Assembly (NCBI GenBank): GCA_023664305.1
Contig: JAMPFT010000013.1
Coordinates: 1 to 64,000 of the forward strand
Reading direction: 5' to 3'
Source: a bacterium
GTDB lineage: Bacteria > Bacillota > Clostridia > Lachnospirales > Lachnospiraceae
Length of the DNA: 64,000 nt
Below are positions 34,852 to 43,514 of this stretch, one piece after another (within the stretch, counting starts at the first letter, position 1; each line of letters opens with the position of its first letter). The notes beneath the pieces are model-generated. The model did no database searches, was not told the origin of the DNA, and was given only the letters and a program-made list of their open reading frames with translations. The position numbers and the translations under genes are program-made.

Positions 34852-36306
34852 ATGAACTATAAAATGATGGGAAGATTCATCGGCAAGATACTGCGGGTAG
34901 AGGGAGTCTTTATGGTTCCCGCGCTGTTGATCAGCCTTTGGGAGAAAGAATATAACGTGGCGTGGGCCTTTTGGTGGAGTATTGCCATCGTCATGGTTCT
35001 CTCGCTGTTTCTCACATGGCTTTGCCGTGGCTCTAAAAATAAATTTTACGCGAGGGAGGGCTTGGCCTGTGTGGGACTCAGCTGGATCGTGATCAGTCTG
35101 CTGGGCTGCCTTCCGTTTTATTTTTCCCGGGAGATTCCGAGCTTTATAGATGCTTTCTTTGAGATCGTGTCAGGCTTTACCACCACGGGAGCCTCCGTTG
35201 TGCCGGCGGTGGAGGAGCTGTCTAAGGGGACGCTTTACTGGAGAAGCTTCAGCCATTGGCTGGGCGGAATGGGAGTCTTGGTATTCCTGCTTGCCATCTC
35301 TTCGGTAAGCGGCAGCGATAACGGCTTCACCATGCATCTGCTCCGGGCGGAGAGCCCGGGCCCCAACGTGGGGAAGCTGGTGCCGAGAATGAAGAAGACG
35401 GCGGGGATTTTGTATATCCTGTATATTCTTCTGACAGTGCTGAACGTGATCTTTCTTCTGGCGGGAAGAATGTCCCTGTTTGAGGCGGTCTGCACGGCCT
35501 TCGGGACAGCGGGCACAGGCGGCTTCGGGGTGAGAAATGACAGCATTGCGGGGTACAGTCCTTATATCCAGAATGTATGTACCGTCTTTATGCTTCTGTT
35601 CGGCGTCAATTTCAGCTGCTATTATCTTTTGCTGATCCGGCAGTTTAAAAATGTATTCCGGGATGAGGAGCTGCGGATGTACTTTGGGATTGTGGGAGGC
35701 AGCATCCTGCTGATCACACTGAATTTGAAGGGCTTTTACGCGACGCTGGGGGAGGCGGTCAGACATGCGGCGTTTCAGGTTGCTTCCATTGTGACGACTA
35801 CAGGCTATGCCACGGCGGATTTTGACCTGTGGCCGGGGTTCTCAAAAGCGGTCCTGTTGTGCCTGATGGTGATAGGCGCCAGTGCCGGGAGCACCGGCGG
35901 CGGTTTTAAGTGCGGCAGGGCGCTGCTGGTGCTCAAAAGCCTTCACAGGAGTGTGCGGCAGGTAGTTCATCCACAGAAGGTGGAGGCGGTGAGAGTCAAC
36001 GGCAATCCGGTGGGCGAGAAGGTGCTTCAGAATACCAACGCTTACCTGGCGGCATATGTGATCCTGATCGGAATCAGCTATCTGCTGATCTCGGTGGACG
36101 GTTTTTCCGTTACCACAAATTTTTCCGCGGTGCTGGCCTGTTTTAACAATATCGGCCCCGGCTTTGAGATGGTGGGGCCCACCTGTAATTTTGCGGCGTA
36201 CAGTGTGTTTTCCAAACTGGTTCTGATTGTGGATATGCTGGCGGGAAGACTGGAGATATTTCCTATCCTGATCCTGTTCTCCAGGGCTACCTGGAGGCAC
36301 CGCTGA
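34852..36306 (+). CDS. trkH: Potassium transporter subunit TrkH
   Basis: A 484-residue K+ channel-like membrane protein with about ten hydrophobic segments and four pore-loop repeats; selectivity-filter-like stretches are visible as SGFTTTGAS, GTAGTGGFG, TTTGYATADFD and CFNNIGPGFE, and GASAGSTGGGFK is typical of TrkH. Works with TrkA. ATG 34852 gives better spacing to GTGAGG than a GTG at 34840. It is followed by a strong terminator. Confidence 0.93.
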   Translation: MNYKMMGRFIGKILRVEGVFMVPALLISLWEKEYNVAWAFWWSIAIVMVLSLFLTWLCRGSKNKFYAREGLACVGLSWIVISLLGCLPFYFSREIPSFIDAFFEIVSGFTTTGASVVPAVEELSKGTLYWRSFSHWLGGMGVLVFLLAISSVSGSDNGFTMHLLRAESPGPNVGKLVPRMKKTAGILYILYILLTVLNVIFLLAGRMSLFEAVCTAFGTAGTGGFGVRNDSIAGYSPYIQNVCTVFMLLFGVNFSCYYLLLIRQFKNVFRDEELRMYFGIVGGSILLITLNLKGFYATLGEAVRHAAFQVASIVTTTGYATADFDLWPGFSKAVLLCLMVIGASAGSTGGGFKCGRALLVLKSLHRSVRQVVHPQKVEAVRVNGNPVGEKVLQNTNAYLAAYVILIGISYLLISVDGFSVTTNFSAVLACFNNIGPGFEMVGPTCNFAAYSVFSKLVLIVDMLAGRLEIFPILILFSRATWRHR

Positions 36307-36371
36307 AAAGGGAGGATTGTTTGCCTTTTGGCGGAACGACGTACGGAACCAGGGTAGAATCTCAACAAAAT

Positions 36372-36420
36372 AAAAACGGCGGCTTCTGCAGACAGCTGAT
36401 TGCAGACGCCGCCGCTTTTT
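36372..36420 (+). terminator. Terminator of trkAH
   Basis: AAAAACGGCGGCTTCTGCAGAC pairs almost perfectly with the downstream GTCTGC...GCCGCCGCTTTTT arm (a stem of about 19 bp), ending in a T-run. Confidence 0.85.
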
Positions 36421-36465
36421 GAACCACCGGTTGATTTTTCTTTTCTCTTCTGAAAACAAAATGTA

Positions 36466-36494
36466 TTGTAATACTGTTCCGATTCCCCTAAAAT
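36466..36494 (+). promoter_or_regulatory. Promoter of the XRE-fusion gene
   Basis: TTGTAA, 17-bp spacer, TAAAAT, placed 39 bp upstream of the gene at 36533. Confidence 0.6.
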
Positions 36495-36532
36495 GAAGTC
36501 ACAGCGCTGAAAACAGAAGGGAGATTTTAAGA

Positions 36533-38341
36533 ATGGACGATTCGGTAAAGATTGGGAAGCGGATTGCGGATCTGCGCAGAGAGAGGGGCTATACGGGAGA
36601 AGCGCTGGCGGAGCGCCTGCATGTGAGTCCTCAGGCGGTGTCGAAATGGGAAAGGGGAAAATGTCTGCCGGAGACGGCGACGCTTCCCGCGCTGGCGGAG
36701 GCGCTGGACTGCAGTATTGACAGTTTGTTGTGTCCAAGGGAGCTCTTTATTTTGGAGGCGGTCTATACGGACGGTCAGACCCACATCCCCGTAACAAAAT
36801 TTCTGGACGGTATGGTGCATCACAATACGCTGAATATCTGTGTGAGCGAGCCGTTTGTCGGGGCTTGCATTGAAAGCGACCGCCTGAAGATTTTGACCGT
36901 AAAATATCGGACGGCGGAGGGAAGCTTTTATGTCTATGCGCCGGAAAATGAACCGTTGAACCTGAACCAGAAGAGTGCGGATTTCAGGACGGACAAGCCC
37001 TTTGAGATCATAGGCGCCTACTATGGAAATAAGAAGGAGTATTCCGCCGCCATGCGGAAGATGGAGCATTATGAATATTTCAAATGGGACAGGATAGCGG
37101 TGAATCATGAAACCTTTCCCAGCAATACGGCGAGCGACGACGTAGAGTATCTGACGTTAATCTACCTGAATGCAGGAGGAATCCATGTGATCAGCTGTCC
37201 GGAAAACGGTACTGTTTATTACGGGAACCGGCGCACGCAGCTTTTTCTCCGGGATGATTCAAAATGTATTTTGAAAAATGTGATGCGCCTGTCCTGGGAG
37301 GCAGGCACGGAAGGACGCTGGCGGATGTGTTCCTGGGCCGGCGCGCTTTATGCGGCGCTGGAGTATATGGGAGAATCCTATTCCTATGAACAAATCATGG
37401 GAATGAGCGGCGCGTGTTACCGCATCTGCTTTACGGATGTCTGGGATTACAGCTGCACGGATGCCCTTGTGGCCTTTGACTATGCGGCGCCGCTGTACGA
37501 GGCCGTCGGTTATTCCTTCCGCCTTGCGGAGAGGCTGGAAAAGCAGGAGAGAAAAGCGGAGCGAAAGACTGTCATGGAGGACATCCGGAATGGAAGGCCG
37601 GTGCTTGCCATGAATCTGAGGGTTGCCCCGGAGTGGGGAGTTATCACGGGATATACGGACGACGGGGAGCACTTTTTGTGCCGAACCTTCTTTGACGGGG
37701 ACGTTTTTGCCGTCTTGGAGCAGGAGGAGAATCGGGCGGACAGAAGGACGGTTTTTGAGGAGAACGGGGGATATTTGTTCAGCGATTTCTGGCCTTTTCT
37801 TATCTTTCATTTCGGAGATAAGAAAGCCGTGCCGCAGCCCGCGGATATTTTGAAAAAGTCGCTGGCTGTTCTTGTGGCTTCTTTCCGCGGCGAAAGACAA
37901 AGGGGATACTATCAGGGCAGAGACGCTTATCTGGCTTGGATAGAGGGACTTTCAAGGGAAGAAGACTTTCGGACTGCGGAAGGAAAAGAAGACTGTCTGA
38001 GGCGGCTGAATGTAAATGACAATATGCTGTGTAATCTGATAGACGCGAGACGCGCGGCGGCCTTCTGGCTGCGGGAAAATCTTTTCCTGCTGTCCGGCAT
38101 GGAACGGGAACAGCTGGCGAAAATAGCGGGAAATTTCCAGAATATTTTTGACGGCTTGTCCGCCTTTTATGACAAAGTGCGTCATTCTTCCTCGTGTGAA
38201 ATCGAGTACAACGCCATGAACGCGAACGGCGTTTCCACACCGCAGCTTCGCCGCGAGCAGATCGGACTGTTGGAAAAGGCGCTGCTTTTGGAGGAGGAAA
38301 ACTGCCGTCTTGCGGCGGGAATTTTAAAAATGCAGGAATAA
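36533..38341 (+). CDS. XRE HTH fused to a BtrH_N/papain-like domain
   Basis: A 602-residue protein. Residues 7-68 are a Cro/C1 HTH (IADLRRERGYTGEALAERLHV, then SPQAVSKWERGKCLPE). A middle region of about 180 residues has no clear match. Residues about 255-420 resemble BtrH_N/C39-type papain folds: MCSWAGALYAALEYMG with a Cys in the nucleophile position, and GRPVLAMNLRVAPEWGVITGY, where peptidases usually have His; here it is Trp/Gly, so peptidase activity is doubtful. The C-terminal 170 residues are helical. A sensor-regulator that binds a ligand or peptide is a guess. It has its own promoter. Confidence 0.7.
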   Translation: MDDSVKIGKRIADLRRERGYTGEALAERLHVSPQAVSKWERGKCLPETATLPALAEALDCSIDSLLCPRELFILEAVYTDGQTHIPVTKFLDGMVHHNTLNICVSEPFVGACIESDRLKILTVKYRTAEGSFYVYAPENEPLNLNQKSADFRTDKPFEIIGAYYGNKKEYSAAMRKMEHYEYFKWDRIAVNHETFPSNTASDDVEYLTLIYLNAGGIHVISCPENGTVYYGNRRTQLFLRDDSKCILKNVMRLSWEAGTEGRWRMCSWAGALYAALEYMGESYSYEQIMGMSGACYRICFTDVWDYSCTDALVAFDYAAPLYEAVGYSFRLAERLEKQERKAERKTVMEDIRNGRPVLAMNLRVAPEWGVITGYTDDGEHFLCRTFFDGDVFAVLEQEENRADRRTVFEENGGYLFSDFWPFLIFHFGDKKAVPQPADILKKSLAVLVASFRGERQRGYYQGRDAYLAWIEGLSREEDFRTAEGKEDCLRRLNVNDNMLCNLIDARRAAAFWLRENLFLLSGMEREQLAKIAGNFQNIFDGLSAFYDKVRHSSSCEIEYNAMNANGVSTPQLRREQIGLLEKALLLEEENCRLAAGILKMQE

Positions 38342-38457
38342 ACCGCAAGAAATGATAATACGGCAGAACCCGTCGGGAGTATAATACTTTTATCTGAGAG
38401 GAAAAGCTTTTTTGAATACTGATTGTGAGTCCGTTAAAACGGACAGAAAGAGGCGGA

Positions 38458-39345
38458 ATGAATAATTTGCAATTGGTTGAAAAGGTTTTGTATTATATTG
38501 ACGACCATATAGCGGACGGAGTGGAATTTGAGGATCTGGCGAAGCATTTCGGATATTCGCCTTTTCATTTTCACAGGATTTTTTCTGCGGTGACGGGACA
38601 GACTCTGATGGAATACATCAGAAGACGCAGGCTCACCATGGCGCATCAAAAGCTGTGTAAGACCCGGGAAAACGTGGCGGAGATCTGTTACAGTGTCGGC
38701 TTTAACAGCATACAGACCTTCAACCGGGCATTTAAGGAGTCGTTTGGAATGTCGCCTGTACAGGCAAGAGAAAGCAAGGCGTTTGTTACTTACAGAGATG
38801 TGCCGACCGTTGTGGCGGGATATCTTAAAAAGGTGGAGCTGGAAGGCGTTTACGCGATAGAACCGAAATTCACCGTAAAAGACGGGTTTACAATTGCCGG
38901 TTATCGGAAACATACAAAGGACGGTCTTCACGTCATCGGAGAATCCTGGCATGAGCTGAAACAGCATTGGGATGATATCCAAAGGAAAAATAAAAAGGTA
39001 ATGTACGGATTCGAGGACTACTCCGAAGATTACCGTGCGGCTCTCCCGGCATTTTATTATATGGCGGCGGTAGAAGTAGACCGGGAGGCCGCACTGCCTG
39101 GCGGGATGGTAAAAAAGGTGATACCCAAAGCCGAATACGCCGTGTTTACGGTGAACGGAAACAATGCGAACGGGGAGATCGGACAGGCATTTCAGTATAT
39201 TTATTATGTCTGGCTGCCAAATTCCGAGTATTGCATTGACGGGAGAATATCAGCCGATTTTGAATATTATGACGAACGGTGGGACTGCCAGACCGGGACT
39301 GCGCAGATGGATATTTATATTCCGGTGCGGAAAATGGAGGGCTGA
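38458..39345 (+). CDS. AraC-family regulator with GyrI-like effector domain
   Basis: A 295-residue protein. N-terminal AraC DNA-binding domain with two HTHs (FEDLAKHFGYSPFHFHRIFS and VAEICYSVGFNSIQTFNRAF, residues about 20-105). C-terminal GyrI/SOUL-type domain (about 125-290), with AIEPKFTVKDGFTIAGYRK and a WLPNSEYCIDG segment, resembles Rob/BmrR-like multidrug-sensing modules. ATG 38458 follows AAGAGGCGG. A TATAAT at 38380 may be its -10 box, but no matching -35 is visible. The next gene starts 2 bp after its stop. Confidence 0.9.
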   Translation: MNNLQLVEKVLYYIDDHIADGVEFEDLAKHFGYSPFHFHRIFSAVTGQTLMEYIRRRRLTMAHQKLCKTRENVAEICYSVGFNSIQTFNRAFKESFGMSPVQARESKAFVTYRDVPTVVAGYLKKVELEGVYAIEPKFTVKDGFTIAGYRKHTKDGLHVIGESWHELKQHWDDIQRKNKKVMYGFEDYSEDYRAALPAFYYMAAVEVDREAALPGGMVKKVIPKAEYAVFTVNGNNANGEIGQAFQYIYYVWLPNSEYCIDGRISADFEYYDERWDCQTGTAQMDIYIPVRKMEG

Positions 39346-39347
39346 CG

Positions 39348-39926
39348 ATGGTATTTAGCGATTTATTTCAGGAGTTTCAACCGATCCGGGTGGACGGGGA
39401 TATTTATTTAAGGCAGCATGAGCCTGAAAAAGACGCAAGACCTTTTTGGGAAATCTATAGAGATGAAGAAAATTTCAGGTATTACGGAGGCTATAGAAAG
39501 CCGGACGCATGGGAGGAAGAAAAGGTAATACGCGCGATCGCAAGCAGGGTAAGGGGATATAAAGGGAAGCGCGAATATCCGTGGGTGATAACCTTTCGCG
39601 GAGAAGTGGCAGGCCAGATACAGTTATTTAATTTTGCCAATCACAATACCTGTGCGGAAGTGGGGTATTTTGTGAAACGGGAATACTGGAATCAGGGAAT
39701 TAATACCAAAGCCTTAAAGGCCGTGTGCAGATTCGGCTTTGAGGTCATGGGTCTTGAGAGAATTGAAGCCATGGCGCATGTTGATAATATCGGCTCAAAC
39801 CGCACTTTGCAAAAAGCGGGTTTTACCAGAGAGGGAACGATGCGAAAACGCTTTTACCGAAACGACAGGGCGGAGGACGGCAATATGTATGCTATCGTAA
39901 GGGAAGACCTGATCGCAGAAGCCTGA
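39348..39926 (+). CDS. GNAT-family (RimJ/RimL-type) acetyltransferase
   Basis: A 192-residue acetyltransferase of the Acetyltransf_3/RimJ-RimL type: IYLRQHEPEKDARPFWEIY at the N-terminus, then AEVGYFVKREYWNQGINTKALK with the acetyl-CoA loop, and a C-terminal HVDNIGSNRTLQKAGFTREG motif that is diagnostic of the subgroup. It starts 2 bp after the AraC gene with GGAGG, so the two form an operon. The substrate is probably an amino group on a protein or small molecule. Confidence 0.9.
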   Translation: MVFSDLFQEFQPIRVDGDIYLRQHEPEKDARPFWEIYRDEENFRYYGGYRKPDAWEEEKVIRAIASRVRGYKGKREYPWVITFRGEVAGQIQLFNFANHNTCAEVGYFVKREYWNQGINTKALKAVCRFGFEVMGLERIEAMAHVDNIGSNRTLQKAGFTREGTMRKRFYRNDRAEDGNMYAIVREDLIAEA

Positions 39927-40119
39927 ACGGTTGCTTAGGAGAATTATAATTCTATTGTTTGTATTGTAGAGGCAGCGGAATTTATTTCTGCAATGTTAGG
40001 GAGGTGTTGAAATAGAAACGAAAATATTTCGAGGAATTGGAGAAAAACAGGACAGGGTTTATCCGAGAATGTTGGAAAGAAGGAGATGCCGAATTACCCG
40101 TCTGGGGCGGTAAAGTTCC

Positions 40120-40148
40120 TTGACAGCTCCAGACGCATCCGCTATACT
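40120..40148 (+). promoter_or_regulatory. Near-consensus sigma-A promoter
   Basis: TTGACA (40120-40125), 17-bp spacer, TATACT (40143-40148). An open frame could be read from the TTG of the -35 box, but the promoter shows that this stretch is not coding. The expected transcript start is about 40155. Confidence 0.8.
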
Positions 40149-40168
40149 GAAGCTGTGGAACGGGGAGG

Positions 40169-40239
40169 CACCCATCGAAAAAAACGGCTTTCACATTTTT
40201 GATTTTACGGCAAGGGGGATGACACCCATCGAAAAAAAC
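40169..40239. repeat. 17-bp direct repeat in the 5' leader
   Basis: CACCCATCGAAAAAAAC occurs at 40169-40185 and again at 40223-40239, 54 bp apart, each preceded by a G-rich ribosome-binding-like stretch (GGGGAGG and AAGGGGG). The second copy lies inside the first codons of the gene, the first in its untranslated leader. Confidence 0.7.
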
Positions 40240-40842
40240 ATTATTGTTGTAGATGAGCAGGGTAACGAGTATGAAGCGACCTGGCCCAGACGGGCAAAGG
40301 GTCTTGTAAAGAACGGCAGGGCACGCTTCTTATCGGAAAATAAGATATGCCTTGCGTGTCCGCCAGATCTTGATTTGGAGGATAAAGGAATGACAGAGAA
40401 TACGGATATCGGTTATATTTTCAGGCAGCTGGAGGAAATCCAGAAGCAGACGGGATATTTGAGCGAGGCGCTTGCAGCCCTCAAGCAAATGCCGGAAAGC
40501 GACAGCGGCGAACCGGGTTCTCCCGGAAATATTGCGGAGCAGGAGATCGCGAGATCCATCGGGGATATCGTCCGCTGCCGGGAGACTACCAATCAGAAGC
40601 TGATCGAGTTCTACGGAATGGTGTACCGGGATCTCAGGGGATGCAATGAGGTATCTTTCGATTTCGGCTCCGAGAAAAAGAAGCCGAAGGAGGCAAAGGA
40701 CAGTTTCCTGGCGGATCTGGTGTCCGCATCCAGGGCTTTCGCCGCTCAGGTGAAGAATGACGTTGACCGGCAGACAGGCGACGGTATTGTGATTCATGTG
40801 GGAAGCGACACTGCAGCTCAGGAAAACGACGAGACAACGTAG
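40219..40842 (+). CDS. Conserved hypothetical protein of Lachnospiraceae
   Basis: A 207-residue protein. The N-terminal 45 residues (MTPIEKNIIVVDEQGNEYEA, then RRAKGLVKNGRARFLSENKICLACPP) match a small conserved domain that I have seen at the start of clostridial hypotheticals but that has no known function. The middle is helical (YIFRQLEEIQKQTGYLSEAL), and a second helical block contains FYGMVYRDLRG. It may bind nucleic acid given the basic N-terminus; this is a guess. ATG 40219 abuts its G-rich site with no spacer, which is odd. Own promoter upstream and terminator downstream. Confidence 0.75.
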   Translation: MTPIEKNIIVVDEQGNEYEATWPRRAKGLVKNGRARFLSENKICLACPPDLDLEDKGMTENTDIGYIFRQLEEIQKQTGYLSEALAALKQMPESDSGEPGSPGNIAEQEIARSIGDIVRCRETTNQKLIEFYGMVYRDLRGCNEVSFDFGSEKKKPKEAKDSFLADLVSASRAFAAQVKNDVDRQTGDGIVIHVGSDTAAQENDETT

Positions 40843-40852
40843 TAAGCAATGT

Positions 40853-40894
40853 AAGGGAAGTTCCACGGCGCAGGCCGCGGAACTTTTTCCCTTT
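40853..40894 (+). terminator. Terminator of the hypothetical gene
   Basis: AAGGGAAGTTCC...GGAACTTTTTCCCTT, with an inner CGGC/GCCG pairing and a T-run: a clear intrinsic terminator. Confidence 0.85.
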
Positions 40895-40925
40895 ATTCTA
40901 TAGGAAACTTCGACGTAGCAAGGGA

Positions 40926-40970
40926 AGAATGCGAAGCATTCTTCTAAGTGCCACGCAGGGGCACTTTTTT
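40926..40970 (+). terminator. Two tandem hairpins, the second terminator-like
   Basis: AGAATGCGAAGCATTCT is a short perfect hairpin; it is followed by AAGTGCC-N5-GGGGCACTTTTTT, a stem with six Ts. No coding gene precedes them within 80 bp other than the one already terminated, so they may be a leftover of a lost transcript. Confidence 0.55.
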
Positions 40971-41054
40971 ACGGAAAAAAGGTAATCCTGATTGGAAATT
41001 TATGGAGAGTTACATTAAATCACTGCCTTACGGTGACAGACTGGAGGGGTGATA

Positions 41055-41237
41055 ATGCCGCGAGAAAAGAAAGACGCAAAGAATTTTGCATGTAAATTTG
41101 ATAGAGAGATTTTTGAGAAACTGGAAGAGTTTTGTCAGCTTTCCGGGCAGAACAAAACACTGGTTGTAGAACGTGCCGTTCAAAAGTATCTCGAAGCGAA
41201 CCTTGAAAAAATGCGAGAGTTTAGTAAACGGTTATGA
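41055..41237 (+). CDS. Small ribbon-helix-helix-like protein
   Basis: A 60-residue protein: NFACKFDREIFEKLEEFC, then a helix-turn (LSGQNKTLVVERAVQKYLE). Strand followed by two helices with a hydrophobic pattern fits a CopG/Arc-type RHH repressor, often found in mobile elements and toxin-antitoxin loci. GGAGGGG precedes ATG 41055. It lies at the left edge of the defence block, 250 bp before the ATPase gene, and could regulate it. Confidence 0.65.
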   Translation: MPREKKDAKNFACKFDREIFEKLEEFCQLSGQNKTLVVERAVQKYLEANLEKMREFSKRL

Positions 41238-41448
41238 TAGGAATTATCAATACAGCGTAAGGGCAGTTGCGGATCTAAAAGAATGGGTCTGTGGTTGCCC
41301 TTTGTCTGCTTGTAGAAAGGTAAAAAAGCGGAATGCATTCTCCTGATCTTTTTAATTTTCTCAGGGTCTAATTCCTGTAGCTCTGTTGTATGAAATTTCA
41401 TTAAAATAGAATTTAAGTAGAAAATATGAGAAAAAAGCTCAAATATTG

Positions 41449-41476
41449 TTTACAAAAATCCGAAAGTGTATATAAT
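41449..41476 (+). promoter_or_regulatory. Promoter of the RloA/RloB-like pair
   Basis: TTTACA (41449-41454), 16-bp spacer, TATAAT (41471-41476), 28 bp before the ATPase start and its GCGGAGG site. Confidence 0.65.
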
Positions 41477-41504
41477 ATAAAAGTATAGAGCGGAGGTTAA
41501 TGAT

Positions 41505-42731
41505 ATGCTTAGCCAATTTACTGTGAAAAATTATAAAAGCATTCGTGATGAGATTACATTTGACATGCAGGCGGCAGCTATTTCTGAGCACAACGATAAA
41601 ATTATCAAAGACCAAAACGGGGAGCAGTTTTTGCCAGTATCCGCTATTTACGGTCCAAACGGCGGTGGTAAATCCAATGTATTGGGAGCGCTTCGCACAT
41701 TGGACTCTAAAATACTGCGTCCACTCTGCGCGACTTGCGATAAAAAAGATTGCGATTACAAGGCGAAAAGAATACCGATAGAGCCGTTTGCTTTTACAGA
41801 GGAAAATCGGAATATGTCAACTGAATTTGAAATTTTCTTTCGGACTAAGACGGCGGAGTATCGATATATTCTTCACATTAAAAGGGAAAACGTAATTTAT
41901 GAAAGTCTGGACAGGGTCAAAAAGGAGACAGGAAGACGCTCTGCCTTATTTGTGCGTAAAGAAAACAAGATCAATTTGAAAGGAACATTTGGCAAGTTTA
42001 GCATCAGTGAAGATTTGTCGGAGACTTTGCCATTATTATCATACCTTGGAATCACTTATAAAAAGAATGAAATAGTGAACGATGTTTTGAATTGGTTTGA
42101 ATATTCCATAGATTTTTTGAATTATGGGAATCCCTATCAAGAAATGAGAACAGCCATAGCGAAATCTGATACAATCAAGGAATTAGTGCTGCAAATGATT
42201 AGAGAAATGGATTTGGATATTGAAGATTTCCGCATCGAAGAAAAAGATGAAGACACTGTAGAGGTATATACAAAACATATTGTGAACGGTGAAAGTACAG
42301 AACTAACATTATCCGAGGAATCCAGTGGCACGAAAAAGTTATTTGGACTTTTACCTTACATTGTGAATAGTCTGGTTAACGGGACGACCTTAGTGATCGA
42401 TGAACTGGATGCAAAAATTCATCCTTTATTGTTGAAACACATTATTGAAATGTATACGGATATGAATATTAATAAAGAGGGAGGTCAGTTGATTTTTACC
42501 TCCCATGACCTATCGACTATGAATAATGAGGTATATCGAAGGGATGAAATCTGGTTTGTGGCAAAGGGGAGAGATCAAAATACCAGGTTATACTCATTGG
42601 TAGAGTTTAAAGATGACAATGGTGTGTCAGTTCGAAAGGATGCCAAATATGACAAGCAGTATCTTGAGGGAAAATATGGCGCTGACCCATATCTGCAAAG
42701 AATTGTAGATTGGGGGAAAGTCAATGTCTAA
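41505..42731 (+). CDS. AAA ATPase of an RloA/AbiL-type defence pair
   Basis: A 408-residue OLD/SMC-like ATPase. LSQFTVKNYKSIRDEITFDM is the typical N-terminus; Walker A YGPNGGGKSN (49-58); Walker B TTLVIDELDAKIHPLLL (about 293-309); the H-loop is LIFTSHD. Three cysteines, CATCDKKDC (75-83), just after Walker A may form a metal knuckle. A similar ATPase paired with an RloB protein forms the AbiL/RloAB abortive-infection type, so phage defence is inferred. The downstream gene overlaps by 8 bp (coupled). AT-rich relative to the genes on either side, consistent with acquisition. Confidence 0.85.
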   Translation: MLSQFTVKNYKSIRDEITFDMQAAAISEHNDKIIKDQNGEQFLPVSAIYGPNGGGKSNVLGALRTLDSKILRPLCATCDKKDCDYKAKRIPIEPFAFTEENRNMSTEFEIFFRTKTAEYRYILHIKRENVIYESLDRVKKETGRRSALFVRKENKINLKGTFGKFSISEDLSETLPLLSYLGITYKKNEIVNDVLNWFEYSIDFLNYGNPYQEMRTAIAKSDTIKELVLQMIREMDLDIEDFRIEEKDEDTVEVYTKHIVNGESTELTLSEESSGTKKLFGLLPYIVNSLVNGTTLVIDELDAKIHPLLLKHIIEMYTDMNINKEGGQLIFTSHDLSTMNNEVYRRDEIWFVAKGRDQNTRLYSLVEFKDDNGVSVRKDAKYDKQYLEGKYGADPYLQRIVDWGKVNV

Positions 42732-43437
42732 AAAGGTTGAAGCAGGGAAAAAATCAATTAAGCTTGATTGGAAGAAAAAACGCCGACAGCAGTATTTGGA
42801 ACTTAAAAAGTATCGCTATTATATCTTTTGTGAAGGCGAACAAACAGAACCACAGTATTTTATGGGATTTAAGCGATTGATAGAGGACAATCCTATTTAC
42901 AAGGATATGGTTTTGATAGAGATTGAACCTTGCGCTGCAGAAACTATGCGTGTAATAGGAATGGCGGAAAGATATGTCAAGAAAAACAATATTCAAAAGG
43001 GACAAATCTGGTGTGTATATGATAAGGATAGTTTTCCAGCAGAGCATTTCAATGGTGTTGTAGAACGCGTAAATTTGTTGAATAAAGATAACTCGGAATT
43101 ACAATATCATGCTGCATGGAGTAATGAGTGTATTGAGTTTTGGTTTATACTGCATTTTGCTTATTATACAGCAAATAATTATCGTTCAGAATATATCTTA
43201 TTTCTAAACGAGAAATTTGAAGCGTTGGGGTTGGGAAAGTATTACAAGAATATGAAAAATATTTTTGATATTCTTATGGAAAAAGGAAGTCCGAAGCTGG
43301 CGATACGGTATGCGAAAAGGATTATAAAAGATAGTGAGGGAAAGACGCCCGCAGAGACCGCACCAGGGACGAGAGTGTATGAATTGGTAGAGGAATTGGC
43401 GAAGTATTTGCCGGAAGATGAACAGGTATTTTTGTAG
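42724..43437 (+). CDS. RloB-family protein (TOPRIM-like), partner of the ATPase
   Basis: A 237-residue protein matching RloB: a basic N-terminus, then YRYYIFCEGEQTEPQYF with an acidic EGE, WCVYDKDSFP with a DxD, and SNECIEFWFILHFAYY. The EGE...DxD arrangement is that of TOPRIM-like nuclease domains, so it is the probable effector (RNA or DNA cleavage) whose activity is gated by the ATPase; this is inference from related systems. Its ATG lies inside the last codons of the ATPase gene. Complete length. Confidence 0.85.
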   Translation: MSKKVEAGKKSIKLDWKKKRRQQYLELKKYRYYIFCEGEQTEPQYFMGFKRLIEDNPIYKDMVLIEIEPCAAETMRVIGMAERYVKKNNIQKGQIWCVYDKDSFPAEHFNGVVERVNLLNKDNSELQYHAAWSNECIEFWFILHFAYYTANNYRSEYILFLNEKFEALGLGKYYKNMKNIFDILMEKGSPKLAIRYAKRIIKDSEGKTPAETAPGTRVYELVEELAKYLPEDEQVFL

Positions 43438-43514
43438 GGCAATGTCAGTGAGTAGAGAAGGAATGTATATCGAGATAAAGGAGTATGAGATTGAGAGAAG
43501 ACAAAGGAAAAAAT

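Noticed and set aside
40120-40218. An N-terminal extension of the gene at 40219
   Set aside because: Its would-be TTG start is the -35 box of a near-consensus promoter (TTGACA-17-TATACT), so the extension is not transcribed as coding sequence.
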